NCBI GenBank assembly: GCA_947457975.1
Contig: CANGYC010000178.1
Location: 1-5,357, forward strand
Length of the DNA stretch: 5,357 nt
Reading direction: 5' to 3'
DNA from: Comamonadaceae bacterium
GTDB taxonomy: Bacteria; Pseudomonadota; Gammaproteobacteria; Burkholderiales; Burkholderiaceae_C
The notes under the pieces were generated by a model. That model had not been told where the DNA came from and ran no database searches. It saw only the letters and a list, made by a program, of their open reading frames with translations. The translations under genes and the position numbers were made by a program. This document shows positions 1 to 5,357 of this stretch, piece after piece (within the stretch, counting starts at the first letter, position 1; every line of letters begins with the position of its first letter).

Positions 1-456
1 AAGATGATCGATCCCAACGCCTCCACGGCCCGCCGGGTGACCATCTCCAAGATGGTGCTGCTGGTGGTGGCCCTGTGCGCGGCCTACGTGGCGGCGCAGC
101 GGCCGGCCGACATTCTTTTTCTGGTTTCGGCCGCCTTCTCCTTTGCGGCGGCGGCCTTCTTCCCGGCCCTGGTGCTGGGTATTTTCTGGAAGCGCGCCAA
201 CCGCATCGGTGCGTCCCTGGGCATGCTGGCGGGCTTGAGCCTGACCCTCTATTACATGGCGATGACCCAGCCCTGGATGCGCAGCGTGCTGGGCATCACC
301 TCCCCGATCCAGCTGTGGTGGGATATCCAGCCGATTTCGGCCGGCGTATTCGGGGTGCCGTTTGGCTTTGCAGTGATCGTGCTGGTCAGCCTGCTCACGG
401 CCCCGCCCTCGGCGGCCGAACAGCGGGTGGCAGAGGACGTGCGCTACCCAGCCTGA
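1..456 (+). CDS. Sodium:solute symporter (SSS family), C-terminal fragment
   Basis: This is the last 151 codons of a gene that begins upstream of the window; the frame is open from base 1, so the internal ATG at 4 is not taken as the start. The visible part has about four hydrophobic segments, near codons 16-33, 38-62, 69-90 and 113-134 of the fragment, as expected for the last helices of an inner-membrane Na+-coupled transporter. The stretch [26 protein letters not shown] resembles the 'AFS.AA..FP.L.L...W' region of acetate permease (ActP)-like symporters (recognition from memory). The ending, with [12 protein letters not shown] and a final VRYPA, recalls the VC_2705-type subgroup. The substrate cannot be read from this end, although acetate or another small carboxylate is plausible. 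It lies 94 bases upstream of rpsF and probably belongs to a different transcription unit. Confidence 0.85.
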   Translation, partial: KMIDPNASTARRVTISKMVLLVVALCAAYVAAQRPADILFLVSAAFSFAAAAFFPALVLGIFWKRANRIGASLGMLAGLSLTLYYMAMTQPWMRSVLGITSPIQLWWDIQPISAGVFGVPFGFAVIVLVSLLTAPPSAAEQRVAEDVRYPA

Positions 457-478
457 GGGCCCGGGCCCGGCCATGGGC

Positions 479-484
479 TATACT
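479..484 (+). promoter_or_regulatory. Candidate -10 element for the rpsF operon
   Basis: TATACT matches five of six bases of the sigma-70 -10 consensus and sits 66 bases before the rpsF start, in the only non-coding gap before the operon. No good -35 hexamer is visible 16-18 bases upstream, because that stretch is the GC-only sequence after the symporter stop. Initiation about 7 bases downstream would give a leader of roughly 60 bases, long enough to include the hairpin at 499-527. The promoter is inferred from position and the -10 match alone. Confidence 0.45.
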
Positions 485-498
485 CTCGGGCTTGCCTT

Positions 499-527
499 GC
501 TGCACCCTCACCGACGCGGGGGGCAGC
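499..527 (+). promoter_or_regulatory. Candidate S6:S18-binding leader hairpin of rpsF
   Basis: GCTGC (499-503) pairs with GCAGC (523-527). After an unpaired A504, bases 505-509 (CCCTC) can pair with 518-522 (GGGGG, with one T-G pair). This leaves the loop ACCGACGC, which contains CCG. The hairpin ends 12 bases before the AAGGAG ribosome-binding site of rpsF. In many bacteria the S6:S18 complex binds a CCG-bearing hairpin in the rpsF leader that mimics its 16S rRNA site and represses the operon. Position and the exposed CCG fit that class. I could not check the finer consensus, so this could be an unrelated GC-rich hairpin. Confidence 0.4.
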
Positions 528-550
528 TTTTCAACCCACAAGGAGTGTCT

Positions 551-913
551 ATGCGTCATTACGAGATCGTCTTGCTGATCCATCCGGATCAAAGCGAGCA
601 GGTTCCAGCCATGCTGGAGCGTTACAAGGGCATGATCACCGCCGGCGGCGGCAAGGTGCATCGTGTCGAGGACTGGGGCCGTCGTCAGCTGGCCTACCTG
701 ATCCAGAAATTGGCCAAGGCCCATTACCTGTGCATCAACATCGAGGCCAGCCAGGCCGTGATGGAAGAGATCGAGCACGCCTTCAAGTTCAACGACGCTG
801 TGTTGCGCCACCTGACCGTGGTCAAGAAGAAAGCCGAAACCGGCCCTTCGCTGATGATGCGCAACGTCGAACGTGAAGAGGCTCGCAAGGCCCAGCAGCA
901 AGAAGCTGCCTGA
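551..913 (+). CDS. rpsF: 30S ribosomal protein S6
   Basis: The product is 120 residues, close to the usual length of S6. It opens with [17 protein letters not shown], the first beta strand of the S6 ferredoxin-like fold, and continues with [17 protein letters not shown] and the later [14 protein letters not shown] segment, all typical of the family. S6 binds S18 and sits on the 30S platform next to 16S rRNA helix 22/23. The ATG at 551 is chosen because AAGGAG at 540-545 lies five bases upstream and the family N-terminus begins exactly there; a longer in-frame start at 473 would add residues unlike S6. The C-terminal tail is charged and Gln/Ala-rich, ending EAA. It therefore lacks the terminal Glu pair that RimK extends in E. 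coli S6. This is the first gene of the rpsF-priB-rpsR-rplI operon. Confidence 0.97.
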   Translation: MRHYEIVLLIHPDQSEQVPAMLERYKGMITAGGGKVHRVEDWGRRQLAYLIQKLAKAHYLCINIEASQAVMEEIEHAFKFNDAVLRHLTVVKKKAETGPSLMMRNVEREEARKAQQQEAA

Positions 914-954
914 AGCTGCGGTCGACGCCTTTTGTTGGCGCCCACCCCGGACCT

Positions 955-1242
955 GTGAACCACATCGAATTGACGGCGCGTATCGCCGAGGTCAGTCCTC
1001 TACGCTACACGCCCGCTGGCTTGCCAGCCACCAACCTGGTGCTCGACCATGAATCCGAGCAAGCCGAGGCAGGTGCACAGCGGCAAGTCAAGCTTTCGAT
1101 CAAGGCAGTGACCTTCGGCACCCTGGCCGAACAAGTCAGCCGGCTCGATTTGAGCCAAGCCTTCCGGTTTCGTGGTTTCCTGGCCAGTGCGCGCACCAAC
1201 AAAAGCATCGTCTTCCACATCCAAGAACTCAATACCCTGTAA
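955..1242 (+). CDS. priB: Primosomal replication protein N (PriB)
   Basis: The 95-residue product is a small single-domain OB-fold protein of the SSB-like family. Typical PriB features are the start [21 protein letters not shown], then [18 protein letters not shown], and the last strand IVFHIQEL. PriB binds single-stranded DNA and PriA, and helps reload the DnaB helicase at stalled forks; dnaB lies just downstream of this operon. Its position between rpsF and rpsR is the conserved one. The start is GTG at 955, with 41 bases between it and the rpsF stop. There is no in-frame ATG nearby and no clear Shine-Dalgarno sequence, unlike its three ribosomal neighbours. This suggests weaker initiation and lower output than the ribosomal proteins (inference). 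The stop codon TAA is part of the TAAGGAG used by rpsR. Confidence 0.93.
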   Translation: MNHIELTARIAEVSPLRYTPAGLPATNLVLDHESEQAEAGAQRQVKLSIKAVTFGTLAEQVSRLDLSQAFRFRGFLASARTNKSIVFHIQELNTL

Positions 1243-1255
1243 GGAGTCCATCATG
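1233..1255 (+). repeat. priB-rpsR junction, first copy of a near-duplicated start module
   Basis: This 23-base stretch runs from the last codons of priB through its stop and the AAGGAG ribosome-binding site to the ATG of rpsR. It matches the rpsR-rplI junction at 1528-1550 at 21 of 23 positions; the first 14 bases, TACCCTGTAAGGAG, are identical. Both upstream proteins therefore end in Thr-Leu, with the stop TAA embedded in the ribosome-binding site. Confidence 0.8.
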
Positions 1256-1537
1256 CCCGGACCGAAACGTTTCAACAAAGACAAGCGCCCCAAGCGCAAC
1301 ACCCAATCCCTGCTGTTCAAGCGCAAGCGCTTTTGCCGCTTCACCGTCGCTGGCGTCGAAGAGATCGACTACAAAGACGTGGACACCCTGCGCGACTTCA
1401 TCGCCGAGAACGGAAAGATCATCCCCGCTCGCCTGACCGGCACGCGCGCGATTTTCCAGCGCCAGCTCAATACCGCCATCAAGCGTGCCCGCTTCCTGGC
1501 CATGGTGCCGTACAGCGACCAGCACCGTACCCTGTAA
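1253..1537 (+). CDS. rpsR: 30S ribosomal protein S18
   Basis: The 94-residue product carries the S18 signature: KRFCRFT at 26-31, then [24 protein letters not shown] at 54-64, and [19 protein letters not shown] towards the end. S18 pairs with S6 on the 30S platform. It is about 19 residues longer than E. coli S18 because of a basic N-terminal extension (roughly residues 1-22, rich in Lys, Arg and Pro), which I recall as common in Burkholderiales. ATG 1253 is chosen because AAGGAG at 1241-1246 lies six bases upstream. The ribosome-binding site overlaps the priB stop, so translational coupling to priB is likely. Confidence 0.97.
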   Translation: MPGPKRFNKDKRPKRNTQSLLFKRKRFCRFTVAGVEEIDYKDVDTLRDFIAENGKIIPARLTGTRAIFQRQLNTAIKRARFLAMVPYSDQHRTL

Positions 1538-1550
1538 GGAGCCCAGCATG
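1528..1550 (+). repeat. rpsR-rplI junction, second copy of a near-duplicated start module
   Basis: This is the partner of 1233-1255 and differs at two positions only (T to C after AAGGAG, and T to G before CATG). It spans the last codons and stop of rpsR, the AAGGAG site at 1536-1541 and the ATG of rplI. Confidence 0.8.
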
Positions 1551-2000
1551 CAAATCATCCTGCTCGATAAAGTCGTCAACCTCGGCAACCTCGGCGAAAT
1601 CGTCAAGGTCAAAGACGGTTACGCCCGCAACTTCCTGATCCCCTCGGGTCGCGCTCGCCGTGCCACGGCCTCCGCCATCCAGGAATTCGAAGTCAAGCGC
1701 GCCGAACTCGAAAAAGCGGCCGCTGCCAAGCTCGCTGAAGCCCAGGGCCAGGCCGACAAGCTCGGTGGCACCAGCGTCAAGCTGACCCAGAAGGCGGGCG
1801 TCGACGGTCGCCTCTTTGGCTCCGTCACCAACGCCGACATCGCCGCTGAACTCGGCAAGAACGGCTTTCCGGTGCTCAAGTCGCAGATCCGCATGCCCAA
1901 CGGCCCGATCAAGGTGGTGGGCGACCATGGCGTCAGCGTGGCCCTGCACACTGACGTGACGGTGGACATCACCGTGTCCGTGCTGGGCGAGACAGCCTGA
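1548..2000 (+). CDS. rplI: 50S ribosomal protein L9
   Basis: The 150-residue product has nearly the same length as E. coli L9. The N-terminal domain begins [13 protein letters not shown] and contains the L9 signature [17 protein letters not shown] (about 16-32), which binds 23S rRNA near the L1 stalk. It is followed by an Ala/Lys/Glu-rich connecting helix (about 40-75) and the C-terminal domain with [16 protein letters not shown] and a final run of alternating beta strands. ATG 1548 has AAGGAG six bases upstream, overlapping the rpsR stop. Codon choice leans to CTC, GTC and GAA rather than the CTG/GTG-dominated usage of the flanking genes, as might be expected for highly expressed genes. It is the last gene of the operon, with a terminator 20 bases after the stop. 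Confidence 0.97.
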   Translation: MQIILLDKVVNLGNLGEIVKVKDGYARNFLIPSGRARRATASAIQEFEVKRAELEKAAAAKLAEAQGQADKLGGTSVKLTQKAGVDGRLFGSVTNADIAAELGKNGFPVLKSQIRMPNGPIKVVGDHGVSVALHTDVTVDITVSVLGETA

Positions 2001-2019
2001 GCGGACTGCGCGTCCCTTG

Positions 2020-2045
2020 AAAAGCCGCCCTCGGGCGGCTTTTTT
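2020..2045 (+). terminator. Intrinsic terminator of the rpsF operon
   Basis: GCCGCC (2024-2029) pairs with GGCGGC (2034-2039) around the four-base loop CTCG. The stem is flanked by AAAA (2020-2023) and followed by six T residues (2040-2045). This is a textbook Rho-independent terminator 20 bases after the rplI stop, and it separates the ribosomal operon from dnaB. Confidence 0.93.
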
Positions 2046-2090
2046 CATGGCGCTGAGGCAGTTGCCTGCAGCCGGCTGAGCACCAGGCCC

Positions 2091-2154
2091 TTGTGCACAG
2101 CATTTGCCCGCTTCTCCCCCACAGTTCCACCGCTTATCCACAGCTTTGTGCACC
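2091..2154 (+). promoter_or_regulatory. DnaA-box cluster in the dnaB upstream region
   Basis: TTATCCACA at 2134-2142 is a perfect match to the DnaA-box consensus TTATNCACA. TTGTGCACA at 2091-2099 differs from it at one base, and TTGTGCACC at 2146-2154 at two. All three read in the same direction. The two TTGTGCAC copies are exact 8-base repeats 55 bases apart, and their GTGCAC cores are palindromic. The cluster ends 49 bases before the dnaB ATG. A weak -10-like TACCAT at 2176-2181 has no recognisable -35; if it is used, the boxes would cover the promoter's upstream part. Control of dnaB by DnaA is an inference; the boxes themselves are directly visible. Confidence 0.6.
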
Positions 2155-2203
2155 TGGGGCCGGGCAGGGCGGCGCTACCATCACAGGCTTCCTCAGGATT
2201 TTC

Positions 2204-3604
2204 ATGTCAGCACTTTTTTCCACCGCCAACGACGGCTACAGCCCAGACAAGCAGATCGCGCAGCTGCGCATTCCGCCGCATTCCATCGAGGCTGAATCCA
2301 GCGTCCTGGGCGGCCTCTTGCTGGACAACGGCGCCTGGGACCGGGTGGGTGACCTGCTGGCCGAAGCCGATTTCTATCGTCATGAGCACAAGCTGATTTT
2401 TTCGGCCATCAACGCCCTGATCAACGCCAGCAAGCCGGCCGACGTGGTGACGGTGTTCGAGCACCTGCAAAGCCAGGGCAAGTCCGAGGACATGGGTGGT
2501 CTGCTTTACCTCAATTCGCTGGCCCAGTACGTGCCCAGCGCCGCGAACGTGCGGCGCTATGCGGAAATCGTGCGCGAGCGCTCCATCCTGAGAAAGCTCG
2601 TGGCGGCCAGCGACGAGATTGCCACCAACGCCTTCAACCCGCAGGGCAAGCCGGTGGCCACCATCCTCGACGAGGCCGAGCAGAAGATCTTCAACATTGG
2701 CGAGCAGGGCTCGCGCATGAAGCAGGGCTTCCACAGCATGGACACGCTGGTGGTCGAGCTGCTGGACCGTGTCGAAGAAATGTCGAAGAACCCCAACGAC
2801 ATCACGGGCGTTCCGACTGGCTTCTACGACCTGGACAAAAACACCTCGGGCCTGCAGCCCGGCGACCTCATCATCCTGGCTGCCCGTCCCTCCATGGGCA
2901 AGACGGCGCTGGCCATCAACATCGCCGAGCACGTGGCGCTGAACGAGGGCCTGCCCGTGGCGGTGTTTTCCATGGAGATGGGTGCTTCCCAGCTGGCCGT
3001 GCGCATGGTGGGCTCCATTGGCCGCATCGACCAGGGCCACCTGCGCACGGGCAAGCTCACCGACGATGAGTGGCCGCGCCTGACCGAGGCCATTGAGAAG
3101 CTGCGCAACATATCCCTGCACATCGACGAGACCCCGGGCCTGTCGGTGAGCGAGTTGCGCGCCAATGCGCGGCGCCTGGCCCGCCAATGCGGCAAGCTCG
3201 GCCTGATCGTGGTGGACTACCTCCAGCTCATGAGCACCTCCGCGGGCATGAGCGACGAAAACCGGGCCACCGCCGTGGGCGAGATTTCCCGGGGCCTGAA
3301 GATGCTGGCCAAGGAGTTGCAGTGCCCGGTGGTGGCGCTGTCGCAGCTCAGCCGGGGGGTGGAGTCGCGCACCGACAAGCGCCCCATGATGAGTGATTTG
3401 CGCGAATCCGGAGCCATCGAGCAGGATGCCGACGTCATCATGTTCATTTACCGCGATGAGTACTACACCAAGGAAGCCTGCAAGGAGCCGGGCGTGGCCG
3501 AGGTGATCATCAGCAAGCAGCGCAATGGCCCGACGGGCATGGTCAAGCTCGGTTTCACCAAGCACCACACCAAGTTTGAGAACCTGGCCATGGTCGACCA
3601 CTGA
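2204..3604 (+). CDS. dnaB: Replicative DNA helicase DnaB
   Basis: The 466-residue product is close to the length of E. coli DnaB (471). It is the ring-shaped 5'-3' helicase that unwinds the replication fork and recruits primase. The N-terminal domain (about 22-120) begins with the typical PPHSIEAESSVLGGLLLDN, followed by a helical linker. The RecA-like core starts near GVPTGFYDLD (202-211). The Walker A motif ARPSMGKT is at 227-234 with catalytic Lys233, the Walker B motif LIVVDYLQLM at 334-343 with Asp338, and the probable arginine finger is Arg440 in SKQRNGP. DLRESGAIEQDAD is also present, and no intein interrupts these motifs. ATG 2204 is chosen because AGGA at 2195-2198 lies five bases upstream and the family N-terminus starts there. 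The frame stays open back to an ATG at 2093, but those residues do not look like DnaB. Confidence 0.97.
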   Translation: MSALFSTANDGYSPDKQIAQLRIPPHSIEAESSVLGGLLLDNGAWDRVGDLLAEADFYRHEHKLIFSAINALINASKPADVVTVFEHLQSQGKSEDMGGLLYLNSLAQYVPSAANVRRYAEIVRERSILRKLVAASDEIATNAFNPQGKPVATILDEAEQKIFNIGEQGSRMKQGFHSMDTLVVELLDRVEEMSKNPNDITGVPTGFYDLDKNTSGLQPGDLIILAARPSMGKTALAINIAEHVALNEGLPVAVFSMEMGASQLAVRMVGSIGRIDQGHLRTGKLTDDEWPRLTEAIEKLRNISLHIDETPGLSVSELRANARRLARQCGKLGLIVVDYLQLMSTSAGMSDENRATAVGEISRGLKMLAKELQCPVVALSQLSRGVESRTDKRPMMSDLRESGAIEQDADVIMFIYRDEYYTKEACKEPGVAEVIISKQRNGPTGMVKLGFTKHHTKFENLAMVDH

Positions 3605-3653
3605 GTCGGCCCAGACTCTGGGTTGGCCGGGCTCCGTTATGCTGCCCGGCATG

Positions 3654-4289
3654 ATGAAGCTGTACAACTTTTTCCGCTCTTCTGCCTCCTACCGGGTGCG
3701 CATTGCCCTGGCGCTCAAGGGCCTGCCCTACGAGTACATCCCCGTCCACCTGCTGCGTGGCGACCACAAACAGCCCAGCTACGCCGAGGTCTCCGCCGAC
3801 CAGTTCGTGCCCCTGCTGGACGATGCGGGCGCACATCTGTCGCAATCGCTGGCCATCATCGAGTACCTCGACGAAACCCATCCCACGCCGCCCCTGCTGC
3901 CCGCCGACGCGCTGGGCCGCGCCCAGGTGCGGGCCCTGGCTCAGTCGGTGGCCTGCGACATCCACCCTCTGAACAACCTGCGGGTGCTCAAGTACCTGGT
4001 GCGTGTGCTCAAGGTCAGCGAGGAGGCCAAGAACGAGTGGTACCGCCACTGGTGCCGCGAAGGGCTGCTGTCCCTGGAAAAGCAGCTGCAGCGACTGCCC
4101 GCGTCCACCTATGCCTGGGGTGACAGCCCGACCCTGGCCGATTGCTGCCTGGTGCCGCAGGTGGCCAACGCGCAGCGCTTTAAAGTGGACTTCCAGGGCC
4201 TGGACCGGGTGCAGGCCATCTTCGAGGCCTGCATGCGTCTGCCTGCTTTTCAGGCCGCCGAGCCCGAGCGCTGCCCCGACGCGGAGTAA
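3654..4289 (+). CDS. maiA: Zeta-class glutathione transferase, maleylacetoacetate isomerase type
   Basis: The 211-residue product has an N-terminal thioredoxin-like glutathione-binding domain and an all-helical C-terminal domain. MKLYNFFRSSASYRVRIAL holds the zeta-class active-site loop Ser9-Ser10 (Ala11 replaces the Cys of eukaryotic enzymes). Val52-Pro53 is the cis-Pro site, Gln64-Ser65 binds the glutathione glutamyl part, and CDIHPLNN (101-108) and GDSPTLAD (156-163) are family motifs. The expected reaction is glutathione-dependent cis-trans isomerisation of maleylacetoacetate in tyrosine/homogentisate breakdown. Maleylpyruvate isomerase (NagL type) is a close relative and cannot be excluded, and no catabolic partner gene is in the window. 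Where relatives usually have Asn-Pro before the cis-Pro strand, this protein has Ser-Ala-Asp. In-frame ATGs at 3639, 3651 and 3654 are all possible; 3654 matches the usual MKLY start. No strong ribosome-binding site is visible. Confidence 0.85.
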   Translation: MKLYNFFRSSASYRVRIALALKGLPYEYIPVHLLRGDHKQPSYAEVSADQFVPLLDDAGAHLSQSLAIIEYLDETHPTPPLLPADALGRAQVRALAQSVACDIHPLNNLRVLKYLVRVLKVSEEAKNEWYRHWCREGLLSLEKQLQRLPASTYAWGDSPTLADCCLVPQVANAQRFKVDFQGLDRVQAIFEACMRLPAFQAAEPERCPDAE

Positions 4290-4295
4290 GCCAGC

Positions 4296-5129
4296 ATGAC
4301 GTCCTCAGGCTTCCCGCCCGACTGGATCGAGCCGCAGTGGCCCGCACCTGCGCGGGTGCGCGCCGTGTTCAGCACCCGGGCAGGAGGCGTCTCCAGCGGA
4401 CTCTTTGAATCCATGAACCTGGGAGACCACGTGGGCGACGATCCCGCGGCCGTGGCCCAGAACCGGCGCCGCCTGGCCGAGCGCCTGCAGGCCCGACCCG
4501 TGTTCATGCAGCAGGTCCACGGACAGCAGGTGCTCTGCCTTGCGGCGGACAGCCCAGACGGCCAGCCGGCCGACGGCGCGCTGGCACTGCAACCCGGCCT
4601 GGCCTGCGTGGTCATGGTGGCCGATTGCCTGCCCATCCTGCTGGCCCACGAGCAGGTGCCTGTGGTGGCGGCCTTGCATGCCGGTTGGCGCGGCCTGGCC
4701 GGGCAGGGGAGCGCATCGCTTTTGGGCCAAGGCATTGTGGAGGCGGGCTGGGCCCAACTCCAGGCCGCCACGGGCTTGTCAGACCAGGCGCTGTCTTCGG
4801 GGCTGATGGCCTGGCTGGGTCCCTGCATCGGGCCCGAGGCCTTTGAGGTGGGGCCGGAGGTGCGAGAGGCATTTCTGGCCTGCCAGCCCGAGGCCCAGTC
4901 GTGCTTCAAGCCGGGGGCGCCGGGCAAGTTTCTGGCTGACCTGCCTGCCCTGGCACGCCTGCGCCTGCAGCGCCTGGGCATTCATCGGATCTTTGGCAAC
5001 GACGGCAGCCCCGGGTGGTGCACCGTCACTCAGTCAGGGTTCTTTTCGCACCGGCGGGTCAGCGGCCGGGCTGGCGCCTTGCCCGGCGACACCGGCGGAC
5101 GCATGGCCGCCTGCATCTGGATGGACTGA
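4296..5129 (+). CDS. pgeF: Peptidoglycan editing factor PgeF (YfiH, laccase-domain/DUF152 family)
   Basis: The 277-residue product has the full YfiH signature. QQVHG carries His75, VADCLPIL carries Cys111, and HAGWRG carries His128; these correspond by spacing to the metal ligands His71, Cys107 and His124 of E. coli YfiH. FSTRAGGVSSGLFESMNLGDHVGDD near 25-49 and LGPCIGPEAFEVG (174-186) are also typical. In E. coli the protein keeps L-Ser from replacing L-Ala in peptidoglycan precursors; relatives have been reported with polyphenol oxidase or purine nucleoside phosphorylase activity. The gene starts six bases after the maiA stop, with GGAG at 4283-4286 inside the end of maiA, so the two are probably co-transcribed. 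Near the C-terminus about ten extra residues (roughly 255-266) separate FFSHRR from GRMAACIW, compared with the compact FFSYRRDGVTGRMA form I recall for E. coli. This part overlaps the minus-strand gene. Confidence 0.93.
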   Translation: MTSSGFPPDWIEPQWPAPARVRAVFSTRAGGVSSGLFESMNLGDHVGDDPAAVAQNRRRLAERLQARPVFMQQVHGQQVLCLAADSPDGQPADGALALQPGLACVVMVADCLPILLAHEQVPVVAALHAGWRGLAGQGSASLLGQGIVEAGWAQLQAATGLSDQALSSGLMAWLGPCIGPEAFEVGPEVREAFLACQPEAQSCFKPGAPGKFLADLPALARLRLQRLGIHRIFGNDGSPGWCTVTQSGFFSHRRVSGRAGALPGDTGGRMAACIWMD

Positions 5130-5345
5130 GGCCGCAGATTCCTCAGTCGCTTGCCTGGCTTCGCGGGCCAGGCGCGCGCGCCGCCGGCCGGGTGTGCCCA
5201 TGATGTAAAGCACGATGCCCAGGGGCAGCAGCCCATAGAGCAGCAAGGTGATGAACGCGCCCAGGAGGCTGCCCGAGGGACTGGCCGCTTCGGCCACACT
5301 CATCATGAGCACCACATACATCCACGCAATCGCCACCAGGTACAT
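5034..5345 (-). CDS. Small membrane protein of unknown function
   Basis: The 103-residue product begins MYLVAIAWMYVVLMMSVAEA, a hydrophobic segment (about 2-19). A second one follows at about 27-49, and then a basic stretch GRRRARLAREAR that by the positive-inside rule should lie in the cytoplasm. The last 35 or so residues are Ala/Gly/Pro-rich and probably disordered, ending PVRKEP. I do not recognise a named family, although similar two-helix proteins are, from memory, common beside this locus in Comamonadaceae. ATG 5345 is the first start, since an in-frame TGA lies at 5349-5351. No clear ribosome-binding site fits in the 12 bases left, so a start at Met9 is possible. The gene converges on pgeF, and its last 31 codons plus the stop (96 bases) lie antisense to the pgeF C-terminus. 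Confidence 0.65.
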   Translation of the reverse strand: MYLVAIAWMYVVLMMSVAEAASPSGSLLGAFITLLLYGLLPLGIVLYIMGTPGRRRARLAREARQATEESAASVHPDAGGHASAGVAGQGASPAADPPVRKEP

Positions 5346-5357
5346 GTGTCAAATTCT

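Noticed and set aside
457..468. GGGCCCGGGCCC, a perfect 12-base palindrome right after the symporter stop, as a possible terminator.
   Set aside because: There is no T tract after it and no normal hairpin loop. It may add local structure but cannot be called a terminator.
2093..2203. In-frame N-terminal extension of DnaB from the ATG at 2093.
   Set aside because: The extra 37 residues do not resemble DnaB, they cover the DnaA-box region, and the ATG at 2204 has a suitable ribosome-binding site and the expected N-terminus.
2204..3604. Possible intein in dnaB, a known insertion site for inteins.
   Set aside because: The protein is 466 residues and the Walker A, Walker B and arginine-finger regions are continuous, so there is no insertion.
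3608..3628. Inverted repeat after the dnaB stop (CCCAG-ACT-CTGGG, with outer GGCC/GGCC) as a possible dnaB terminator.
   Set aside because: The stem is short, the alternative pairings compete, and only two T residues follow. Read-through into maiA cannot be excluded.
2207..3667. Very long open frame on the minus strand opposite dnaB (486 codons), with similar long antisense frames opposite rplI (1479-2153) and pgeF (4250-4981).
   Set aside because: The translations are rich in His, Arg, Gly, Ala and Leu without recognisable motifs, and each lies antisense to a clear conserved gene. GC-rich third positions remove stop codons from the opposite strand, which explains the length.
5347..5352. TTGACA on the minus strand, a perfect -35 hexamer next to the start of the small membrane protein gene.
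   Set aside because: A matching -10 would fall inside the coding region, and no TATAAT-like hexamer is seen at 16-18 bases (TTGCGT at 17). Too little upstream sequence remains to judge.
1..5357. Search by eye for a CRISPR array, tRNA or rRNA genes, insertion-sequence ends or phage attachment sites.
   Set aside because: No spaced direct repeats, cloverleaf sequences, transposase fragments or long terminal inverted repeats were seen; almost all of the window is accounted for by housekeeping genes.

Overview
The window is GC-rich bacterial chromosome. Protein sequences and gene order point to a betaproteobacterium of the order Burkholderiales, probably Comamonadaceae. This assignment rests on remembered family resemblance and synteny, not on a search. 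Nearly all the DNA is coding, and most genes are core housekeeping genes.

Layout from left to right. (1) Positions 1-456 hold the C-terminal part of a sodium:solute symporter cut by the window edge. (2) A short leader (457-550) carries a possible -10 element and a hairpin with CCG in its loop. It precedes the classic operon rpsF-priB-rpsR-rplI (551-2000), which encodes ribosomal proteins S6, S18 and L9 and the primosomal protein PriB. A strong intrinsic terminator (2020-2045) closes it. (3) A 158-base gap follows, with one perfect DnaA-box match (TTATCCACA) and two related TTGTGCAC copies, all in the same orientation. It leads to dnaB, the replicative helicase (2204-3604). (4) A zeta-class glutathione transferase of the maleylacetoacetate isomerase type (3654-4289) is followed six bases later by pgeF, a YfiH/laccase-domain protein (4296-5129). 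(5) A small membrane protein of unknown function lies on the minus strand (5034-5345). Its 3' end overlaps the 3' end of pgeF by 96 bases.

The genes link translation and replication. S6 and S18 bind each other in the 30S platform, L9 is a 50S protein, PriB acts in replication restart, and PriB-dependent restart ends with loading of DnaB. The linkage of rpsF, priB, rpsR, rplI and dnaB is old and widespread. PgeF probably protects peptidoglycan composition. The symporter and the isomerase have no clear functional tie to their neighbours.

I do not see a novel multi-gene system here. The points most worth a second look are the DnaA-box cluster before dnaB, the candidate S6:S18 autoregulatory hairpin before rpsF, the convergent coding overlap at the pgeF end, and the nearly duplicated start junctions of rpsR and rplI.
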